From contig MKTT01000102.1 in assembly GCA_001898385.1 (NCBI GenBank), positions 43,667-80,515 on the forward strand: a DNA stretch of 36,849 nt. Direction: 5' to 3'. The stretch comes from Planctomycetales bacterium 71-10 (GTDB lineage Bacteria > Planctomycetota > Planctomycetia > Isosphaerales > Isosphaeraceae). The notes beneath the pieces were generated by a model. That model was given only the letters and a program-made list of their open reading frames with translations, had not been told where the DNA came from and ran no database searches. Within the stretch, counting starts at the first letter, position 1, and each line of letters begins with the position of its first letter. Positions 32,086-36,849 of this stretch are shown in pieces. The position numbers were made by a program, and so were the translations under genes.

Positions 32086-33096
32086 TCAGCCGGCCGTCGC
32101 CCGCCGTCGGAGCGCCGCCACGACGGCCGCCCCCGCGCCGAAGGCCAGCATCGCCACGCTCGCGGGCTCGGGGACGGCCGAAGCCCGCAGGACGTAGGCG
32201 GCATCGAGGCCCGCGGCGATGGCGGTGAACCCGCCCCCGGTCGGCGTCCCTGAAATTAGGCCGTCGAAGTCGTCGCCCCAGGCGACGAGAGAACCGTCCG
32301 CACGCAGCGCGAAGGCGGTCAGGCCGGCCGCGGAGACGGCGGTGAACCCGCCCCCGGTCGGCACCCCCGAGATCAAGGCGGTGTAGGGGTCGTCGTAGCC
32401 CCAGGCGACGATGGAGCCGTCCGCACGCAGCGCGAAGGCGGTATCCCAACCCGCGGCGATGGCGATGAAGCCGGCCTCGGTCGGCGCGCCCGAGACCTGA
32501 CCGTGGCCGTCGTAGCCCCAGGCGACGATGGAGCCGTCCACCCCCAATGCATAGGCGGTATCCCGACCCACGGTGACGGCGGTGAATCCCCCGCCGGTCG
32601 GTGTGCCCGAGACTAATCCGCCGCCGGCCCCCCATGCCGCGATCGATCCGTCCGCCCGCAACGCGAAGGCGCTGGCGGTCCCCGCGGCCACCGCGGTGAA
32701 GCCGGCCTCGGTCGGCGCGCCCGAGACGAGTTCGTACAGGTCCTGGCCCCAAGCGACGATCGAGCCATCGCCCCTCAATGCGAAAGCCGCCTGGCCGCCC
32801 GCGGCGATGCCGACGAACCCGGTCCCGGTCGGCGCGTCCGAGACCTGGCCATTCAAATCCCAGCCCCAGGCGACGATGGAGCCGTCTCCCCGCAATGCAT
32901 AGGCCGTGTCGGTAAGTGATCCGAAATCGGCCCCGACGACGATGGCGGTGAAGTTGTCACCGCCCGGCGTGTTCGAGATCAGGCCGTACCCGTCGTAGCC
33001 CCAACCGACGATCTCACCGGCCCTGGCGGCAGGGGGGGAGGCGATCACGGTCAAGATGGGCGCGAGGAGCAAGGCGGTTCGAAGGCTGCGGAACAT
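32086..33096 (-). CDS. PEP-CTERM protein with RCC1-like repeats
   Basis: This is a 336-residue exported protein. The ATG at 33096 has GGGAG six bases upstream; an in-frame ATG at 33114 is possible but lacks a Shine-Dalgarno. The signal peptide is MFRSLRTALLLAPILTVIAS with cleavage near ARA/GE. Seven repeats of about 42 residues carry the motif DGSIVAWG-x-D, then a variable turn, VSGxPTxxGFTAVAAG and TAFALR, which is the RCC1/alpha-tubulin-suppressor beta-propeller pattern. The C-terminus is a PEP-CTERM anchor, VPEPASVAMLAFGAGAAVVA then LRRRATAG. It probably forms a seven-bladed surface propeller; the ligand is unknown. About 140 bp separate it from the GloVer-repeat gene downstream, so the two could share a transcript. 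Confidence 0.88.
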   Translation of the reverse strand: MFRSLRTALLLAPILTVIASPPAARAGEIVGWGYDGYGLISNTPGGDNFTAIVVGADFGSLTDTAYALRGDGSIVAWGWDLNGQVSDAPTGTGFVGIAAGGQAAFALRGDGSIVAWGQDLYELVSGAPTEAGFTAVAAGTASAFALRADGSIAAWGAGGGLVSGTPTGGGFTAVTVGRDTAYALGVDGSIVAWGYDGHGQVSGAPTEAGFIAIAAGWDTAFALRADGSIVAWGYDDPYTALISGVPTGGGFTAVSAAGLTAFALRADGSLVAWGDDFDGLISGTPTGGGFTAIAAGLDAAYVLRASAVPEPASVAMLAFGAGAAVVAALRRRATAG

Positions 33097-33686
33097 GCGG
33101 GTCTCCCGATTCATGGAGATGGATCGAAATCGAGTTGGGCATGCCGGAGGCCGATCGGGGACGATCGTCGCGGTGCCGCGGGGCTCATGGCAGGCACCCG
33201 GCGAGGCCGGTCGGATCGGCCCTCTTCGCCGGGGCTTCCTCCGCTCACGGGCGCGGCGAGGTCGTCCCGACGTCCCCCGATGGGCGACATCACCCAAGGA
33301 CGTCGGATCATCCTGATGGGCCATGTGCCGGCCCGCCATCGCCAATCGAAGTGATGATCTTACGTCCACATGAGGATGGAGCAAGGCCACCGACCGCGGG
33401 TGGGGCGGGCGTGGATGCGGCCGTCGAGGCGCGAGGCCCTGCGCGGACGGGCGGAGGTCGGACGACGACGCGCGGATCAAGTCCGGGCCGATCGGGCGGC
33501 GAATCGACGGCGTCGCCGTTTCACACTTAATATGTATCGGTTATAAAGATATGAACGAAGTTAATATTTTGTGGTCCGCTGACCGCGGTGCGCCTGCCCC
33601 GCTGACGGGGGCGTCCGAACCGGGCGGGGAGAAGGGTCGCCGTGGGGCTCGGGGCGACCCCTGAGGCCCGGAGTGATGAGGAGGGG
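33097..33686. other. Gene-free 0.6 kb leader region with AT-rich island
   Basis: No convincing gene was found between the RCC1-like gene and the DUF1223 gene. Bases about 33525-33572 (ACACTTAATATGTATCGG and GTTATAAAGATATGAACG, then AAGTTAATATTTTG) form the most AT-rich patch of the window, and the likeliest promoter site for the RCC1-like PEP-CTERM gene, whose start is 430 bp away. That would leave a long 5' leader. Nothing else stands out. Confidence 0.45.
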
Positions 33687-34499
33687 TCAACGGGGTCGGG
33701 GATCACCGGCCGGCCAGGGCACGTCGACGGCCTGATGAACGACCGCCGTGGTCCGGTCCTGGACGAAGCAGGCGAGCCGCAGGTTCTCGCGGTTCCAGGC
33801 CGGGTCGACGGCGAACCGGAACGACTTCGATGCGGGCGCGTCGTCTTTCAACTCGATGAAGTCGTACTCGGTGCGGCGGGCGGGGAACCGCGCGACCAGC
33901 GTCTTGCCGGCGTTCTCGCCCGATCGGACCTCGGTCGCGACTCGATCCTCGCGGAGCACGGCGCAGAGGAGCAGCGGGGAGCCGACGGCGCGGCCCGGCC
34001 GGCGGGAGACGCGGAGTGTGGCGGTTCCGGAGCGGCCGTCCTCGGCGACGTCCAGGTCGACGTCGAGCGTCACGGCCGGCGGCTTCGCGCGGGCGGCGCG
34101 GATCGCGGCGACGGCCGCGGCCCGATCGCGCCCGTTCACGGACCTTGCGCCGTCGATCATCATCATGGGGGTGTAGTACAGGCCGTAGGATTCCGGCTTG
34201 GGACCGGCGTAGACGTCGTTGTAGGTCATCTGCCGGCGGCTGTAGAGCTCGTCGGAGAAGACGTCCTTCCAGGGCTTATCGAAGTAGTCGACGTGGAAGG
34301 CGATCGGCACGATCCCGGGGACGTCGGCGGCCAGCCGGCCCAGGATCTCCTCGGCCGCGGGGCACATGTCGCAACCCTGCGAGGTGTACAGCTCGACGAG
34401 GACCGCCCGCTTCGGCGCGGCGGGGGGCTCGGCCGCGACGACCGGCCAGGCGAGGGCGAGGGCGACGAGGATCGGCAAGGGTCGAAATCCGCCGCGCAT
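33687..34499 (-). CDS. DUF1223 secreted thioredoxin-like protein
   Basis: This is a 270-residue protein with a signal peptide (MRGGFRPLPILVALALAWPV, cleavage near VAA/EP). The mature part begins with a thioredoxin-like strand and CxxC motif, AVLVELYTSQGCDMCPAAEE (C43, C46), followed by DUF1223 features: VPIAFHVDYFDKPWKDVFSD, YSRRQMTYNDVY, YTPMMMIDGARSVNGRD. The C-terminal half is a beta-sandwich. The family is widespread, extracytoplasmic and uncharacterised; a thiol-redox role is inferred from the CxxC. GGAAGAG lies about 9 bases before the ATG at 34499. It lies 117 bp downstream of the exported peroxiredoxin on the same strand, so the two may form a thiol-redox unit. Confidence 0.87.
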   Translation of the reverse strand: MRGGFRPLPILVALALAWPVVAAEPPAAPKRAVLVELYTSQGCDMCPAAEEILGRLAADVPGIVPIAFHVDYFDKPWKDVFSDELYSRRQMTYNDVYAGPKPESYGLYYTPMMMIDGARSVNGRDRAAAVAAIRAARAKPPAVTLDVDLDVAEDGRSGTATLRVSRRPGRAVGSPLLLCAVLREDRVATEVRSGENAGKTLVARFPARRTEYDFIELKDDAPASKSFRFAVDPAWNRENLRLACFVQDRTTAVVHQAVDVPWPAGDPRPR

Positions 34500-34616
34500 G
34501 GGGCCGTCTCTTCCGGGGCGATGGGCGGGGGCGGCCGGGACGCCCCCGCGGCCCCCGCGTGGAAGGTGAGACGCCCCGGCCATCGAGGTTATTCGACCCC
34601 TCGCGTGACCTTCGGC

Positions 34617-35144
34617 TCATTCCGCCAGCTTCAGTTCCTTGACCCTGGCGGCGACCTGCTCGGCGGCCTTCTCGGTGTCGACCTTCTTGTCGACGGCCCG
34701 GACGACCCCCTCCTTGTCGATGTAGAACGTCCAGCGCTCGGGGACCTCGCGGCCCTCGTGGACGACGCCGTAAGCCTTCGCGACCTCCTTGGTCGGGTCG
34801 CTGAGGATCGGGAAGTCGGCGCTCAGGGATTCGGCGAACTCCTTGTTCTTGGCCGCTTCGTCGACGCTGGCCGTGAAGTAGGCGACCTTCGCGGCCTTGA
34901 GCGGCCCGCCGGCCGCGGCGAACGACTTGCACTCCTTGGTGCAGCCCGGGGTGAACGCCTTGGGGAACCAGGCCAGCACCACGGCGCTCTTGCCCTTGTA
35001 GTCGGACAGGGCGTGGGTCTTGCCGTCGGAGCCCTTCAGCGAGAACTCGGGGGCCTTGTCCCCCACCTTGGGCTCGTCGGCCCATCCGGCGGCCGTCGTC
35101 ATCGCGATCATCCCCAGGGCCAGCGGCGCGATCCGTCGAAGCAT
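34617..35144 (-). CDS. Exported peroxiredoxin (BCP/AhpC-TSA family)
   Basis: This is a 175-residue protein with a signal peptide (MLRRIAPLALGMIAMTTAAG, cleavage near GWA/DE). The redoxin domain has VGDKAPEFSLKGSDGKTHAL, SAVVLAWFPKAFTPGCTKEC (peroxidatic C68 in the TPGC motif), then DEAAKNKEFAESLSADFPIL and ERWTFYIDKEGVVRAVDKKV. Typical BCP proteins place the resolving Cys five residues after the peroxidatic one (PGCTxEAC); here the spacing is four (PGCTKEC, C72), so C72 may not be a standard resolving residue. GGAGG lies about 7 bases before the ATG at 35144. It probably removes peroxides outside the cytoplasm, with the neighbouring DUF1223 protein as a possible partner. Confidence 0.88.
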   Translation of the reverse strand: MLRRIAPLALGMIAMTTAAGWADEPKVGDKAPEFSLKGSDGKTHALSDYKGKSAVVLAWFPKAFTPGCTKECKSFAAAGGPLKAAKVAYFTASVDEAAKNKEFAESLSADFPILSDPTKEVAKAYGVVHEGREVPERWTFYIDKEGVVRAVDKKVDTEKAAEQVAARVKELKLAE

Positions 35145-35323
35145 GTCATTCCTCCCGCCCGCGAGGGGCGTCGTCGAGGTCCGGTTCTGCGGGTTTTGTC
35201 GACGACGTCGATCATCCCACATCGGTGCGCGCTCTTGTCAATCCTCGACCGCTTCCGGGATCATGGGAGGGAGGGCGCTCGCGGGGGCGACGAGGCCCGC
35301 GACGATCAGGGGGCCGACGTCCG

Positions 35324-36229
35324 ATGCAGTGGCATGACAGGGTCTACGGGCACGTCCAGCTCGACGACCCGGACCTCCTGGCCCTGGTCGAAGGCCCGAC
35401 CTTCCAGCGCCTGCGCGGCATCCGCCAGGCGGGGCCCTCGGCCATCGCCTTCCCGTTCAAGAACGTCAGCCGATATGAGCACAGCCTGGGCGTGTTCACC
35501 CTCCTGCGCAGCCTGGGGGCGGACCGGCGGGAGCAGGTGGCCGGGCTGCTGCACGACGTCTCCCACACCGCGTTCTCGCACGCGGTCGACTTCCTCGTGA
35601 CCTCGGCCGAGCAGGACCACCACGAGAGTCTCAAGCCGCAGTTCCTCCACCGCCCGGACGTCGCCGAGTCGCTCGACCGCCTGGGCTACGCGCCGGAAGA
35701 CTTCTACGACGACTCCCGCTATCCGCTCCTGGAGCGCCCCCTGCCCTGGCTCTGCGCCGACCGCCTGGACTACTTCCTCCGCGACGGCATGGCCTGCCAG
35801 GTGGTCCGCCGCGGCGACGTGGCGAAGATCCTGGGGGCGGTCGCGGTCGTCGATTCCACCATCGTCCTGGACGACCCGGCCGCGGCGCGGCTGGCGGTGC
35901 GGCTGTTCGAGGTGATGAACCGCGACTGGTGGGCCAGCGGGGTCGAGGCGTACATCTACAACGAGTTCGCCGACGCCCTCCGCGCCGCGTTCTCCGCCGG
36001 GGCCCTCTCCGAGGGCGACCTCTTCCGCGAGGACGACGAGGTCCTCGCCAAGCTCGACGCCGCGAGGATCCCGGAGGTCGACGCCGTGCTCGGCCGCATC
36101 CGGCGGTTCGACCCCGCCTACGCCGTGGGCTACTCCCCGAAGACCGCCCCCAAGCAGCGCCGGATCGATCCCCCGGTCGTCGAAGGCGCGGGGTTCCGCC
36201 GGCTGTCGGAGATGTCGGCCGGGAGATGA
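35324..36229 (+). CDS. HD-domain phosphohydrolase (dNTPase-like, COG1078 type)
   Basis: From ATG at 35324 this is a 301-residue HD-superfamily metal-dependent phosphohydrolase. The start MQWHDRVYGHVQLDDPDLLA leads into FQRLRGIRQAGPSAIAFPF, then the metal ligands H53 (SRYEHSLGV) and H77-D78 (LLHDVSHTAFSHAVD), with a fourth Asp in CADRLDYFLRDG. The arrangement is that of COG1078/dGTPase-like proteins such as SAMHD1 relatives. It probably hydrolyses a nucleoside phosphate; the substrate is not predictable. It lacks the C-terminal regulatory domain of longer members (about 400 residues or more). It is divergent from the peroxiredoxin gene with a gap of 179 bp. Confidence 0.88.
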   Translation: MQWHDRVYGHVQLDDPDLLALVEGPTFQRLRGIRQAGPSAIAFPFKNVSRYEHSLGVFTLLRSLGADRREQVAGLLHDVSHTAFSHAVDFLVTSAEQDHHESLKPQFLHRPDVAESLDRLGYAPEDFYDDSRYPLLERPLPWLCADRLDYFLRDGMACQVVRRGDVAKILGAVAVVDSTIVLDDPAAARLAVRLFEVMNRDWWASGVEAYIYNEFADALRAAFSAGALSEGDLFREDDEVLAKLDAARIPEVDAVLGRIRRFDPAYAVGYSPKTAPKQRRIDPPVVEGAGFRRLSEMSAGR

Positions 36230-36430
36230 GGCGTCGGCCGCATGAGGAATTATCAATTCTACGGACGTTCAGGTCGGATTGACGCGCGAAGTCGCTTCGG
36301 ATAGCGTCTCCGGCGAGGGCGGTCGGATCGACGATCGTCCGTCGGGTCGCAAGGATTGCACCAAGGACAATGGAAGCGGCCGCATCCCCGTGAGGGACGT
36401 GGTCGGACCCGGACCGCACGGAGGCGCGGC

Positions 36431-36849
36431 ATGGCTCGCACAGGCATGGTCCGTTTCGGCTCGGCGCTGGTCGTCCTGACGCTCGTCGGGGCCCCCGCGC
36501 GAGGGGCGATGATCCGCTACGAGTTCCCGAAGGCGTTCGCCATCGCCCTCCCGGCGCCGGCGGCTCCACGGTTTTCGGGCTCCTTGACGTACGACGACCG
36601 CGTCGACTTCGACGGCGGCGGCCCCGCCCGCCCCGGCGAGGGATTCGTTTTCGGCCTGGCCCTGGGAGCCGGATCGAGCAGGGATCCGATCGGCGGGCGG
36701 AGCCCTCGCGATTGGACGCTCGGCGACTCCCTCTGGGCCTCGTTCCGCCCGCTACGGCCGGCGCACTCCGGGAATTCGGGCCGCCCCTGGGACCCGGCGG
36801 ACTCCGCGCCCTCCTGGTGGGCGGCCGACGGGCCGCCGACCGAGGCGGG
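36431..36849 (+). CDS. Secreted hypothetical protein, 3' end beyond window
   Basis: An open frame of 139 codons runs from ATG at 36431 to the window end without a stop. It begins MARTGMVRFGSALVVLTLVG then APARGAMIRYEF, a likely signal peptide with cleavage near ARG/AM. The mature part has strand patterns such as RFSGSLTYDDRVDFDGGGPA and FVFGLALGAGSS, which resemble planctomycete surface proteins with a PEP-CTERM end, but that end would lie outside the window. A second ATG at 36446 is possible. Upstream, AATTATCAATTCTAC at 36246-36260 is AT-rich and may hold its promoter. Confidence 0.5.
   Translation, partial: MARTGMVRFGSALVVLTLVGAPARGAMIRYEFPKAFAIALPAPAAPRFSGSLTYDDRVDFDGGGPARPGEGFVFGLALGAGSSRDPIGGRSPRDWTLGDSLWASFRPLRPAHSGNSGRPWDPADSAPSWWAADGPPTEA

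Noticed and set aside
30676..33096. A CRISPR-like or satellite repeat array, suggested by regularly spaced similar words
   Set aside because: The periodicity is that of protein repeats (about 50 and 42 codons) in two open frames with signal peptides and PEP-CTERM ends.

Overview
The window is high-GC bacterial chromosomal DNA. I infer a planctomycete of the Isosphaeraceae type (Singulisphaera/Paludisphaera-like). The grounds are secreted proteins ending in VPEPASLAMLGLG-type PEP-CTERM anchors, secreted glycoside hydrolases, a GloVer-repeat protein, DUF3592 and DUF4175-like membrane proteins, a secreted single-haem cytochrome, and strongly G/C-biased third codon positions. The assignment comes from family knowledge, not from a search. 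No rRNA, CRISPR array, insertion sequence or phage gene was seen.

Layout. 1-3441 (minus): a DUF4175-like membrane protein cut by the window edge, a small zinc-finger protein and purM. 3708-4175: a secreted class-II-like cytochrome c. 4266-12541 (plus): a lipoate and 2-oxoglutarate dehydrogenase block, with a lipoate ligase-like protein, E1 (odhA/sucA), E2 (odhB/sucB) and E3 (lpd). Between E2 and E3 lies about 1.8 kb of accessory DNA holding a small protein with an exact 48-bp internal duplication, a ParE/RelE-type toxin-antitoxin pair and an apparent antitoxin-HicB fusion. 12582-13130 (minus): DUF3592 protein. 13747-14645: a small gene overlapping dcd. 14791-14863: tRNA-Ala(GGC). 15087-15407: a small unknown gene. 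15556-17960 (minus): an NfnAB-like flavin/Fe-S pair. 18401-20023: nadB. 20777-27454: a secreted thioredoxin-trypsin fusion, a GH43-like enzyme, an M28 peptidase, a 79-residue protein and an ABC-F ATPase. 27558-30642: a GH99/GH71-like glycosidase and a LuxR-type regulator. 30676-35144 (minus): two repeat-rich PEP-CTERM proteins, a DUF1223 protein and a peroxiredoxin. 35324-36849: an HD phosphohydrolase and the start of a secreted protein.

How the genes fit together. The lipoate ligase-like protein, E1, E2 and E3 make one working unit: the E2 lipoyl lysine needs lipoylation and E3 reoxidises the dihydrolipoyl group. The NfnAB pair and divergent nadB form a pyridine-nucleotide/redox neighbourhood. 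Many remaining products are exported, covering carbohydrate and protein breakdown, thiol chemistry and surface repeat proteins.

The least routine signals are the accessory island inside the OGDC cluster, the in-frame antitoxin-HicB fusion, the thioredoxin-protease fusion, the NfnAB-like pair, and two families of REP-like palindromic repeats, one of which supplies the 3' end and stop codon of nfnB. Starts were chosen from Shine-Dalgarno spacing and family length, and differ in several places from the longest open frame.
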